The translations under genes were made by a program, and so were the position numbers. DNA of 64,000 bases, from the NCBI RefSeq assembly GCF_014359565.1, contig NZ_JACIZD010000001.1:310001-374000 (forward strand), read 5' to 3'. The number at the start of each line of letters is the position of its first letter. Within the stretch, counting starts at the first letter, position 1. This DNA comes from Immundisolibacter sp. Lineage in GTDB: Bacteria; Pseudomonadota; Gammaproteobacteria; Immundisolibacterales; Immundisolibacteraceae. Positions 31,663-40,182 of this stretch are shown piece after piece. The notes below the pieces were generated by a model. It searched no databases, was not told the origin of the DNA, and saw only the letters and a list, made by a program, of their open reading frames with translations.

Positions 31663-31681
31663 CCAAGGATTTATCCAATCC
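31627..31681. repeat. Inverted repeat upstream of hsdR
   Basis: GGATTGGATA at 31627-31636 and its exact complement at 31672-31681 are separated by 35 bases. A further partial copy, TTGGATA, occurs at 31728-31734, just before hsdR. The spacing suits a DNA-looping or dimeric operator controlling hsdR, but no regulator is identified. Confidence 0.5.
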
Positions 31682-31744
31682 GAGGCTGCGAAATCAAACC
31701 AAATTATTGAATCAACAGTAATTTATTTTGGATAGGCGAGGCGA

Positions 31745-34700
31745 TTGAGCACTGATTCCAGCCAAGGCGCGAAGCATGTCGCGCGCGACGTCTCCGCAAG
31801 CTATGGCGAGCTGGCGCTCGTCGAGATGCCGGCGATCGAGCTGCTGACCTCGCTGGGCTGGAGTTTCAAGAACCTGTACGCCGAGACCTTCGGCGCGCAG
31901 GGCAGCGAGGGGCGCGAGAGCGAAACCCAGGTCATCCTGACGCGGCGCCTGCGCGCGGCGCTGGTGGCGCTGAACCCCGATCTGCCGGCCGACGCCTACA
32001 CGCAAGCTGTCGAGCAGCTCGCGCAGGACCGCTCCAAGCAGATCGCCGTCAATGCGAACCGCGATTTCTACCGGCTGCTGAAGGACGGCGTGCGGGTGAA
32101 GGTGCCCGACGAGCACGGCGGGCACAGCACCGAGACCCTGCGCGTCATCGACTGGGCCACGCCGGCCAACAATCAGTTCTTCCTGGCCTCGCAGATGTGG
32201 GTGGCCGGCGACATGTACCGGCGCCGCTGCGATCTGCTGGGCTTCGTCAACGGCCTGCCGCTGGTGTTCATCGAGCTGAAGAAGCCGGCCGTGCCGCTGA
32301 AAAGTGCCTTCGACGACAACCTGCGCGATTATCGCGGCCAGTCGGTGCCGCAGTTGTTCCACCCCAATGCATTCATCCTGCTCAGCAACGGCTCGGACAC
32401 CCGCGTGGGCACGCTGACCAGCGCCTGGGAGCACTTCTTCGACTGGAAGCGCGTGGATGACGAGGCCGAGGCTGGCAAGGTCTCGTTGGAGCGCGCACTG
32501 CGCGGGCTGCTGGAACCGGCGCGGCTGCTGGATTACATCGAGAACTTCACGGTCTTCGAGGAGGGCAAGGGCGGGCTGATCAAGAAGGTGGCCAAGAACC
32601 ACCAATTTCTGGGCGTGAACAAGTCCATCGCGCGGCTGGTGGAGTTGCGCGAGACCGAGAAGCAGGAGCGCAAGCGCCTGGGCGTGTTCTGGCACACGCA
32701 GGGCTCGGGCAAGAGCCTGTCGATGGTGTTCTTCACGCAGAAGGTGCTGCGCAAGGTGCTGGGCAGCGCCACCTTCGTGATCGTCACCGACCGCGAGGAG
32801 CTGGACGACCAGATCGCCAAGACCTTCAAGGCCACCGGCGCGACGGCCCGCGAGGAAGTGCGCGCCACCAGTGGCGAACACCTCAAAGAGTTGCTGCGCG
32901 GCAACGAGCGCTACATCTTCACGCTGATCCAGAAGTTCCGGAACGAGCCGGGGCAGCCCTACCCGCTGCTGTCGGAGCGCGCCGACGTGATCGTCATCAC
33001 CGACGAGGCGCACCGCAGCCAGTACGACATCTTTGCGCTGAATATGCGCAATGCCCTGCCCAATGCCGGCTTCATCGGCTTTACCGGCACGCCGCTGATC
33101 AAGGGCGAGGAGGAGCGCACGCGCGAGGTGTTCGGCGACTACGTCAGCGTCTACGACTTCGCCCGCTCCATCGAGGACGGCGCCACGGTGCCGCTGTACT
33201 ACGAGAACCGCATCCCCGAGGTGCAGCTCACCAACCAGGAGCTGAACCGCGACCTGGAGGCGCTGCTCGAAGCCGCCGAGCTGGACGAGGCGCAGGAGAA
33301 AAAGCTGGAGCGCGAGTTCGGCCGCGAGTACCACATCATCACCCGCGAGGATCGGCTGGAGGCCATCGCCAAGGATGTGGTGGCGCACTTCACTGGCCGC
33401 GGCTATCGCGGCAAGGCGATGATGGTGTGCATCGACAAGGCCACCGCGGTGCGCATGTACGACAAGGTGCAGGCGCACTGGCGGGCGCAGATTGCGCGGC
33501 TGAAACAGGCGCTGGAGTCTGCCCAGGGCGACGCCCGCGAGGCGCTGATCGCCCGCATCCGCCTGATGGAAACCACCGACATGGCCGTTGTGGTGAGCCA
33601 GGGCCAGAACGAGGTGGAGGACCTCAAGGCCAAAGGGCTCGACATCGTGCCGCACCGCCAGCGGCTACTGAAGGAAGCGCTCGACGAGAAATTCAAGGAC
33701 GAGGCCGACCCGCTGCGGCTGGTGTTCGTCTGCGCCATGTGGATCACCGGCTTCGACGTGCCGACCTGCTCGACCATGTACCTCGACAAGCCGATGCGGG
33801 CGCACACACTGATGCAGACCATTGCGCGCGCCAACCGTGTGGCGCCGGGCAAGGAGAGCGGCCTGATCGTGGACTACGTGGGCATCTTCCGCGCCCTGCA
33901 GAACGCGCTCGCCACCTATGCCCGGCCGGCGGCCGGTGCCGGCTCCGAGGGTGGCCATGAAGGCGGGCCGATTCTGGACAAGGCCGAGCTGGTGGCGGCG
34001 CTGCAGGCGGCGCTGGACGAAACGGTGCTGTTTGCCGGCGCGCGCGGCGTGCGGCTGGAGGCGATCGCCAAGGCGCAGGGCTTCGCGCGCATCGGCCTGA
34101 TCGACGATGCGGTGGAGGCCTTCCTGGCCAGCGAGGCCGAGAAAAAGCACTACCTGCAACTGGCCAGCCGCGTGGCGCGGCTGTTCAAGGCCATCCTGCC
34201 CGACGCCGCGGCCAACGCGCTGGCGCCGCTGGCGGTGCTGGTGGCTTATCTGGCGGCGAAGATCCAGGCGCTGGGCGAGCCGCCCGACATCTCGGCGGTG
34301 ATGAGCGATGTCGAAGCGTTGCTGAACGATTCCATCGCCACCGAGGGCTATCACATCGGCCCGGCCAGCCGGCCCGAGGCGCTGGTCAACCTGTCGGAAA
34401 TCGACTTCGCGGCGCTGCAAGCCCGGTTTGCCCAGGGCCACAAGCGCACCGAGGCCGAGAAGCTCAAGCGGCTGATCGAGGGCCGGCTGGCGCAGATGCT
34501 GGCGGTGAACGGCTCGCGCATCGATCTGGCCGACAAGTTCCAGCAGCTGATCGACGAGTACAACGCCGGCAGCCGCAACGTCGAAGAATTCTTCGACGGG
34601 CTCAAGGACTTTGTCGCGGCGCTGACCGCCGAGGAACAGCGCGGCATCGCCGAGGGCCTGACGGAGGAAGAGCTGGCGCTTTTCGACATCCTGACCAAGC

Positions 34701-34957
34701 CAGAGCCGGTGCTGACCAAGGCCGAGGAGGCCGAGGTCAAGAAGGTCTGCCGCGAGCTGCTGGCGACCCTGAAGCGGGAAAAACTGGTGCTGGACTGGCG
34801 CGAGAAGCAGCAGGCGAAAGCGGCGGTGATGCAGACCATGAAGGTCGAGATGCGTCGCCTGCCGGCGCAGTACACCAAGGATGTGCGTGCCGAGAAGATG
34901 GCGCGCGCCTACGCGCATGTGTACGACCACTATCCGGGGGCGGGCCGGAGTGCCTAG
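31745..34957 (+). CDS. hsdR: Type I restriction-modification system, restriction subunit
   Basis: Motor and nuclease subunit that translocates and cleaves unmodified DNA. It has 1070 residues. The N-terminal PD-ExK nuclease shows CDLLGFVNGLPLVFIELKK (D163, E177, K179). The helicase motor has HTQGSGKSLSMVFF (Walker A, 318-324), VIVITDEAHRSQYD (DEAH at 420-423) and GFIGFTGTPL. A long helical C-terminus would contact HsdM. The start appears to be a TTG at 31745 with GAGG just upstream; no ATG precedes the conserved region. It follows an AT-rich 80-base leader, so it may have its own promoter, separate from hsdM-hsdS-fic. Confidence 0.95.
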   Translation: MSTDSSQGAKHVARDVSASYGELALVEMPAIELLTSLGWSFKNLYAETFGAQGSEGRESETQVILTRRLRAALVALNPDLPADAYTQAVEQLAQDRSKQIAVNANRDFYRLLKDGVRVKVPDEHGGHSTETLRVIDWATPANNQFFLASQMWVAGDMYRRRCDLLGFVNGLPLVFIELKKPAVPLKSAFDDNLRDYRGQSVPQLFHPNAFILLSNGSDTRVGTLTSAWEHFFDWKRVDDEAEAGKVSLERALRGLLEPARLLDYIENFTVFEEGKGGLIKKVAKNHQFLGVNKSIARLVELRETEKQERKRLGVFWHTQGSGKSLSMVFFTQKVLRKVLGSATFVIVTDREELDDQIAKTFKATGATAREEVRATSGEHLKELLRGNERYIFTLIQKFRNEPGQPYPLLSERADVIVITDEAHRSQYDIFALNMRNALPNAGFIGFTGTPLIKGEEERTREVFGDYVSVYDFARSIEDGATVPLYYENRIPEVQLTNQELNRDLEALLEAAELDEAQEKKLEREFGREYHIITREDRLEAIAKDVVAHFTGRGYRGKAMMVCIDKATAVRMYDKVQAHWRAQIARLKQALESAQGDAREALIARIRLMETTDMAVVVSQGQNEVEDLKAKGLDIVPHRQRLLKEALDEKFKDEADPLRLVFVCAMWITGFDVPTCSTMYLDKPMRAHTLMQTIARANRVAPGKESGLIVDYVGIFRALQNALATYARPAAGAGSEGGHEGGPILDKAELVAALQAALDETVLFAGARGVRLEAIAKAQGFARIGLIDDAVEAFLASEAEKKHYLQLASRVARLFKAILPDAAANALAPLAVLVAYLAAKIQALGEPPDISAVMSDVEALLNDSIATEGYHIGPASRPEALVNLSEIDFAALQARFAQGHKRTEAEKLKRLIEGRLAQMLAVNGSRIDLADKFQQLIDEYNAGSRNVEEFFDGLKDFVAALTAEEQRGIAEGLTEEELALFDILTKPEPVLTKAEEAEVKKVCRELLATLKREKLVLDWREKQQAKAAVMQTMKVEMRRLPAQYTKDVRAEKMARAYAHVYDHYPGAGRSA

Positions 34958-35029
34958 TTAGCCGTATCGCCGTCCGCCGGCCGCCGCCGCCATAAGCCGG
35001 GCGCCGCGAGCGTTGGTTCCGAGGCGCCT

Positions 35030-36052
35030 TCAGTCGGCCAAGCCAAACGCTCCGGCCAGAAGTTCATACGACCGCTCGCGGTCGGCGTAGTGGTAGGTGA
35101 CGGTGACCACGCTGACTTCGTCGGTGCCGTACTCGGCGGCCTGCGCCTCGATCTGCTGGCGGCACTCGTCCGGCGTGCCGATGACGGAGTGATCGAGCAC
35201 GGCCTGGTACTGCGCTCGCTCGCCGGGGCCCATGGCCGACAGCAGGCGATCGACCTCGTCCGGGCTCGGCAGGTCGATGATTCGCCCGCGTGACAGGGCC
35301 TGGTAAATCCACATGCTGCGCGTGCTGGCGATGCGCATGGCCTCGTCCCGCGTGGGCGCGCACACGGCGGCCACGGCGATCATCACGCGCGGCTCTTGCA
35401 GGCTCTTGGACGGCTGAAAGGCGCGCCGGTAGGCCTCGACGATGGCCGGCGAGCGGGCGTGGGTGCCGATGAACAGCGCCAGCACGAAGCCGCTGCCAAG
35501 CTGGCCGGCCACCTCGGCGCTGCCGCCGCTGGAGCCGAGCATCCAGAACTGCGGCACGCCGCCGTCTTCCGGCACCAGGCGGATGCCGTGGAACGGGTGC
35601 TGTGGCGGCAGGTCGTTGTTCAGGTAACCCATCAGGTCGAACACCTGACGCGGGTAAAGGTCCGAGTTGATCGGCTGGCGCGGGTAGGCCAGGGCCGCCG
35701 TGGCCTGGCCATCGCCGCCCGGCGCGCGGCCCACGCCCAGATCGATGCGGCCCGGGTAGAGCACTTCCAGCATGCGGAAGGTCTCGGCCACTTTGTACGG
35801 TGGATAGTGCGGCAGCATGATGCCGCCGCTGCCGACCCGGATGCGCCGCGTGTGGGCGGCGATGTGGCCGATCAGGATTTCCGGGCAGGGGCCGGCGTAG
35901 CCGGGCGTGTTGTGGTGTTCGGCCAGCCAGTAGCGGTGATAGCCGAAGCGCTCGCAGGCCTGTGCCAGGCGCAGGCTGTCGTGCGGGCCGCGCGATGGGC
36001 GGCCGCCATCGTGGACGGGGGATTGGTCGGTGACGCTCAGTTTGATGGCCAT
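35030..36052 (-). CDS. LLM-class flavin-dependent oxidoreductase (luciferase-like)
   Basis: A 340-residue bacterial-luciferase-like TIM-barrel monooxygenase or reductase using FMN or F420. It starts MAIKLSVTDQSPVHDGG and contains RYWLAEHHNTPGYAGPCPEI, VGSGGIMLPHYPPYKVAETF and YPGRIDLGVGRAPGGD, all typical of the family branch often annotated MsnO8 or YhbW-like. The substrate cannot be predicted. It ends 72 bases from the convergent hsdR and lies head to head with the GNAT gene. Confidence 0.9.
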   Translation of the reverse strand: MAIKLSVTDQSPVHDGGRPSRGPHDSLRLAQACERFGYHRYWLAEHHNTPGYAGPCPEILIGHIAAHTRRIRVGSGGIMLPHYPPYKVAETFRMLEVLYPGRIDLGVGRAPGGDGQATAALAYPRQPINSDLYPRQVFDLMGYLNNDLPPQHPFHGIRLVPEDGGVPQFWMLGSSGGSAEVAGQLGSGFVLALFIGTHARSPAIVEAYRRAFQPSKSLQEPRVMIAVAAVCAPTRDEAMRIASTRSMWIYQALSRGRIIDLPSPDEVDRLLSAMGPGERAQYQAVLDHSVIGTPDECRQQIEAQAAEYGTDEVSVVTVTYHYADRERSYELLAGAFGLAD

Positions 36053-36114
36053 GGGAGTGGGTGCTGCCGTGTGCTTGAATGGCGGCCAGTTTAAACGCCC
36101 ACTCCGCTACCCCG

Positions 36115-36555
36115 ATGCCGCACTACACCATCACCCAGGTCCGCTGGCCGGAGCACGCCGCCGAACTGCTGGCGATCCGCCGCGCCGTGTTCGTCGACGA
36201 ACAGGGCGTACCGGAGGCGCTGGAGGTGGACGGCCGCGACGACGGCGCCTGGCATCTGCTGGCGCGCGATGCCGCCGGCCTGCCGGTGGGCTGCGCAAGG
36301 GTGTTGCCCGATGCCCACATCGGCCGGCTGGCGGTGCTGCACAGCGCGCGCGGGCAGGGCGTGGGACGCGATCTGCTGCTGGCCGCGGTGCGGCTCGCGC
36401 GGCGCCTGGGCATGGGCGATCTGTACCTGCACGCGCAGACCCGCGCGCGCGGCTTTTACGAAGCGGCCGGCTTCATCGCCGAGGGCGACGAGTTTCCCGA
36501 GGCCGGCATCGCGCATGTGCTGATGCGCCTGCCGGCCGGCACTGGCGCAGGTTGA
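36115..36555 (+). CDS. GNAT family N-acetyltransferase
   Basis: A 146-residue single-domain acetyltransferase, similar to the YjcF/ElaA type. The acetyl-CoA loop is HSARGQGVGRDLL; further signatures are FVDEQGVPEALEVDGRDDG near the N-terminus and YLHAQTRARGFYEAAGF. I choose the ATG at 36115 (MPHYTITQVRWPEHAAELL). It is divergent from the LLM gene and followed by a REP doublet. The acceptor substrate is unknown. Confidence 0.88.
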   Translation: MPHYTITQVRWPEHAAELLAIRRAVFVDEQGVPEALEVDGRDDGAWHLLARDAAGLPVGCARVLPDAHIGRLAVLHSARGQGVGRDLLLAAVRLARRLGMGDLYLHAQTRARGFYEAAGFIAEGDEFPEAGIAHVLMRLPAGTGAG

Positions 36556-36596
36556 TGGCATAGCCTGGGTTCGACGCCTCGATCAAGGATGCCGGG

Positions 36597-36693
36597 GTAG
36601 GAGCGGCCCATGGCCGCGACCGCAACACTTCCGATCAATCACACCGCTTCGCCCGGGGTATACGTCCGCGTCGCGGGCATGGCCCGCTCCTAC
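36597..36693. repeat. REP-type palindromic element doublet
   Basis: GTAGGAGCGGCCCATGGCCG begins the first copy (36597-36620), which is itself hairpin-forming. Its near-exact complement lies at 36670-36693, ending GGCCCGCTCCTAC. The GTAGGAGCGG head is the hallmark of REP/BIME elements in Pseudomonas, Stenotrophomonas and related genera, which are mobilised by RAYT transposases. No RAYT gene is in this window. The doublet sits in the 173 bases between the convergent GNAT and CoA-ligase genes. Confidence 0.8.
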
Positions 36694-36728
36694 ACGAGGA
36701 CCGTCTGCCGGGCCGCTTCGGTGGCGCC

Positions 36729-38207
36729 TCAGCCGCCGCGCAGCGCTTCCTTGTTGATCTTGCCGGTGCGCGAGCGGGGCAGGGATTCCTGGCGGATGGT
36801 CACCTGGCGCGGCACCTTGTAGTCGGCCAGCAGGCCGCGGCAGTGGTCCACGATGTCGCCCGCGGTCAGCGTGGCCCCCGGTTTGGGCACCACCACCGCC
36901 GTGACCGCCTCGCCCTTGAGGCCGCCGGTGATGCCGATGACCGCCACCTCGGCCACCTGCGGATGTTTGTAGATGGCGTCCTCGACCTCCGGCGCGTACA
37001 CCTTCAGGCCCGCCACGTTGATGACGTCCTTGAGGCGGCCCTGAATCCACAGGTAGCCGTCGGCGTCGAACATGCCGATGTCGCCGGTACGAAACCAGCC
37101 GTCCGGCATCATCTCGGCGGTCAGCGCCGGCCGCCTGAAGTAGCCCTGCATCAGGCTGGGGCCGGATAGCCACACCTCGCCGCTGTCGCCGGCCGGCACG
37201 TCGTGGCCCTCGTCGTCGACGATGCGCACGCCCGAGTAAGGCAGGCGCTGGCCGACGGCGCCGAATTTCTCGGGCGGGAAGCGCGCCGGACCCAGTACCA
37301 CCAGCGGCCCGGTTTCGGTCAGCCCATAGCCCGAGGCCAGGCCGATGTGCGGCCAGCGGGCGTGGAACTGGTGCAGCATTTCCGGCGAGGCGGTCATGCC
37401 GAAGGTGAGCAGGTACTTGAACTTTGGCAGCCGATGCTCGCTGCGCGTGTGCAACAGCGCGTGCGCCATTGGCGGCACCATGTGCGCCAGGGTCATGCCG
37501 TGGCGTTCGGCCTCGTCAAGGAAACGGGATGGCACGAAGCGGTCGAACACCAGCAGCGCCATGCCGCTGCGCATCGCGGTGCCCAGCATCATGGGGCCGG
37601 AGATGTGCGACATCGGCACCGCCAGGCCGTAGACATCACCGGGTCCGATGCCCAGAACATCGATCATGGCCTGCATCGAATACGTCAGCGCATCATGGCT
37701 GAGCATCACCCCTTTCGGGCCGCCGACGGTGCCGGAGGTGTAAAGCACCACCGCCGTTGTGGTGACGCCATTGAGCGCCTGCGGGGCGAGCGGCGCCGGG
37801 CGGCCGGTCTGTTCGACATCGGCCACCGTGTACAGATCGATCGCGCCCGCCTTCGCAGCCAGCGCCTCGCGGGCTGCGGCTTCGCTGCCATTGGCCACCA
37901 CCAGCAGCCGCGGCTGCAGGTCGGCCAGGATTTCGGCCAGTTCGTCGGCCTTGAGCACCGGGTCCAGCGGCACGAATACCGCGCCCAGGGCCACCGTGGC
38001 GTAGTAGCCGTCCGAGAACTCCGGCCCGTTTGGCAGCAGCATGGCCACCCGGTCGCCGGCCTTGACGCCCAGGCGCTGCAGGCCGTCCTGCCAGCGACCG
38101 GCGCGCTGCGCCAGCTCCCCGAAACTGAGGGCTTGGTCGTTGAACAGGAGCGCCGTGCCGTCGGGCCAGCGGCCGGCTGCGTCGATCAGTTCATGGGCGA
38201 TGTTCAT
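36729..38207 (-). CDS. AMP-dependent acyl-CoA synthetase/ligase
   Basis: Activates a carboxylic acid as acyl-AMP and then the CoA thioester. It has 492 residues. The P-loop is VLYTSGTVGGPKGVMLSHD (156-166), then SGYGLTETGP, WFRTGDIGMFDADGYLWIQG, RLKDVINVAGLKVYAPEVED, and RTGKINKEAL with the catalytic Lys483. The length suits medium-chain, aromatic or cyclohexane-carboxylate ligases; the exact acid is not predictable. Its start overlaps the end of the preceding acyltransferase gene by 17 bases, so the two form an operon. Confidence 0.93.
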   Translation of the reverse strand: MNIAHELIDAAGRWPDGTALLFNDQALSFGELAQRAGRWQDGLQRLGVKAGDRVAMLLPNGPEFSDGYYATVALGAVFVPLDPVLKADELAEILADLQPRLLVVANGSEAAAREALAAKAGAIDLYTVADVEQTGRPAPLAPQALNGVTTTAVVLYTSGTVGGPKGVMLSHDALTYSMQAMIDVLGIGPGDVYGLAVPMSHISGPMMLGTAMRSGMALLVFDRFVPSRFLDEAERHGMTLAHMVPPMAHALLHTRSEHRLPKFKYLLTFGMTASPEMLHQFHARWPHIGLASGYGLTETGPLVVLGPARFPPEKFGAVGQRLPYSGVRIVDDEGHDVPAGDSGEVWLSGPSLMQGYFRRPALTAEMMPDGWFRTGDIGMFDADGYLWIQGRLKDVINVAGLKVYAPEVEDAIYKHPQVAEVAVIGITGGLKGEAVTAVVVPKPGATLTAGDIVDHCRGLLADYKVPRQVTIRQESLPRSRTGKINKEALRGG

Positions 38208-39114
38208 GCCGTCCCTCCTTCATCTCGCTGCGGCGCGGCCGCCAGCGGTTGTGGTTCCACATCCATTGTTCGGGGTGCTGGCGCACCCAGCCGCCGAAAA
38301 TCCGGTGCAGCTCGGCCGTGATCGAGACCTCGTCGGCCTTGCGATCACCTGTTGCGGCAACCGTGAGCGCCGGCTCGAACACCAATCGGAAGCCATCCCC
38401 CACGCGCAGCGCACAGGCCGGCACGATGGCCGCGCCGGTGCGCAGGTGTAGCGAGGCCGTACCGGTCGCGCACCACGCAGGATGCCCGAGAAAATCCACC
38501 TTCACATCGGCCGAGCGCCGGTCGGCAACGATAAACAGAATGCCGTTGTCACGCAGCAACCGCAGGCAGGCGTGGGCATGTTCACGGCTCAGCGGCGTGT
38601 TGTAGAAGGTCAGCCCCATGCGGGTGACGGCCTCGGCCTCGGCCGCGTGCGCCACCGGGTTGCTGGGCAGGCGCAGCAGGGAGCCGGTGGCATGGCCGCG
38701 TTCGTTCAGGTAGCGCGGCAGCAGCGTCCAGCCGCCCAGATGCGCGGTGGCCAGCAGCACGCCCTTGCCGGCCGCCAGGGCAGCATCCAGGTGCTGCAGT
38801 CCCTCGACCTGGCACCAGTCGGCGATCGACAGGCCATGCCGTTGCGGCTCCCAGAACAGCTCGCCAAAACCGCGCGCCGAGTGCTCGAACACGCCCCGCA
38901 CGATGGCCCGCCGCTGGGCGACCGACAGCGTGTCGCCATACACCAGGCGCAGGTTGCGGCGCACCAGGCGACGCCAGCCGCCGCCAAACGGACGCATCGC
39001 CGCCGCCATCAGCAGGCACCAGCGGCGCAGCGCCGCCGGATTCGGCATGGCGCGGATGACGCCCACCAACGACCAGAACAGCAGCCGCTGCACGGCAAGG
39101 ACAAATGGGTTCAC
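38191..39114 (-). CDS. LpxL/HtrB-type lysophospholipid acyltransferase with altered motif
   Basis: Family members transfer acyl chains to lipid A precursors or other glycolipids at the inner membrane. The 307-residue frame starts at a GTG at 39114 (MNPFVLAVQRLLFWSLVGVI, a membrane anchor). The catalytic HxxxxD/E region reads TAHLGGWTLLP, so His125 is present but the acidic partner is Thr130. Other family features, such as LRDNGILFIVADRRS and VKVDFLGHPA, are intact. An in-frame ATG at 39225 would leave only 15 bases to the divergent gene and adds no family sequence. It overlaps the CoA ligase by 17 bases. Confidence 0.85.
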   Translation of the reverse strand: MNPFVLAVQRLLFWSLVGVIRAMPNPAALRRWCLLMAAAMRPFGGGWRRLVRRNLRLVYGDTLSVAQRRAIVRGVFEHSARGFGELFWEPQRHGLSIADWCQVEGLQHLDAALAAGKGVLLATAHLGGWTLLPRYLNERGHATGSLLRLPSNPVAHAAEAEAVTRMGLTFYNTPLSREHAHACLRLLRDNGILFIVADRRSADVKVDFLGHPAWCATGTASLHLRTGAAIVPACALRVGDGFRLVFEPALTVAATGDRKADEVSITAELHRIFGGWVRQHPEQWMWNHNRWRPRRSEMKEGRHEHRP

Positions 39115-39240
39115 GCGGTGATGGCCCGGACTGGCGACGGGAGGCCCGACCGGGCCGGGCCGCGGGGGCGAATTCGGTGCAATGATACCGGCGAGCACCG
39201 GCAGCAAGACCGGCAGACACAGCAAACCGAGGAGAAGGCG

Positions 39241-40095
39241 ATGCAGACGCTCACGTCAGAGGTGTACCTGGAAGGGCTCGTATTCGGCGAATGCCCGCGC
39301 TGGCACGGCGGCGCCCTGTGGCTGTCGGACATGTTCGGCGGGCGCGTGCTGCGCTCGACCGGCCCGGCGCAGGCCGAAACGGTACTCACGCTGCCCGGCG
39401 GGCGCCCGTCCGGGCTCGCCTTTCTGGACGACGGCAGTCTGCTGGTGGTGTCGATGCAGGACCGCAAGCTGCTGCGCCGCTGGCCGGACGGTCGGGTGGA
39501 GCCGTTCGCGGATCTGGCGCCGCACGTGACCGGCGACATCAACGACATGGTCCGCGCGCCCGATGGCGGGGTGTTCGTCGGCAACTTCGGCTTCGACCTG
39601 TTCGGCGGCGGCGAGGGCGGGCTGACCAACCTGCACCACGTCGATGCCCAGGGGCGCGTGCGGGAAGTCGCCAGCGAGCTCAACTTTCCGAACGGCATGG
39701 TGGTGACGCCCGATCGCAGCACGCTGATCGTTGCCGAAACCTTCGCCCACCGCCTGACGGCCTTCGACATCCGGGACGGCGGGCTGCACAACCGGCGGGT
39801 GTTCGCGACGCTGGGCGACTACGCGCCGGACGGCATCTGCCTGGACGCCGCCGGCGCGGTGTGGGCCAGCGCCTTTGTCGGCGATGCCTACCTGCGCGTC
39901 GAGCAGGGCGGCAGGATCACCCATCAGGTACCGACGCCCGGCCGGCGGGCGGTGGCCTGCAATCTTGGCGGCACGGACGGGCGCACGCTGTTCATGGTCA
40001 CCGCCGACACCGACGTCGAGCGCCTGGCCAAGGGTGACTCCAGCGCCCGAGTGGAAACCGTGCAGGTTCCGATTGCGGGGGCGGGCTCGCCCTGA
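39241..40095 (+). CDS. SMP-30/gluconolactonase-like beta-propeller protein
   Basis: A 284-residue six-bladed propeller of the SMP-30/LRE family, which includes metal-dependent lactonases. Expected metal ligands are visible in FGECPRWHGGALWLSD (Glu), LNFPNGMVVTPDRST (Asn) and YAPDGICLDAAG (Asp). The start is ATG at 39241 after GGAGAAGG. It begins a rightward run with the amidohydrolase and Rieske genes, so a lactone or ester intermediate of their pathway is a reasonable substrate, though this is inference. Confidence 0.9.
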   Translation: MQTLTSEVYLEGLVFGECPRWHGGALWLSDMFGGRVLRSTGPAQAETVLTLPGGRPSGLAFLDDGSLLVVSMQDRKLLRRWPDGRVEPFADLAPHVTGDINDMVRAPDGGVFVGNFGFDLFGGGEGGLTNLHHVDAQGRVREVASELNFPNGMVVTPDRSTLIVAETFAHRLTAFDIRDGGLHNRRVFATLGDYAPDGICLDAAGAVWASAFVGDAYLRVEQGGRITHQVPTPGRRAVACNLGGTDGRTLFMVTADTDVERLAKGDSSARVETVQVPIAGAGSP

Positions 40096-40139
40096 GGCTT
40101 GCCAAGGCGCCCGCCGGGTGCTATTCATCGGCTAAAACA

Positions 40140-40149
40140 AACGAACGTT
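40140..40149. promoter_or_regulatory. AACG-N2-CGTT dyad, possible operator
   Basis: A short inverted repeat AACGAACGTT lies in the 87-base gap between the SMP-30 and amidohydrolase genes. The same AACG/CGTT half-sites with a two-base spacer recur at 51432-51441. TetR-type regulators often use sites of this form. No regulator gene is in the window. Confidence 0.3.
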
Positions 40150-40182
40150 AGGCAAACGCCGCTTTGAGAGGAGCCCGCCCCG

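Noticed and set aside
30311-34957. Fic protein as a toxin with a separate small antitoxin gene
   Set aside because: The inhibitory SxxxEG motif is inside the same protein (class II), and no small antitoxin gene is adjacent.
36597-36693. Intrinsic terminator between the convergent GNAT and CoA-ligase genes
   Set aside because: The two arms are palindromic units with the REP head sequence and lie 50 bases apart, with no T-run; a REP doublet explains them better.
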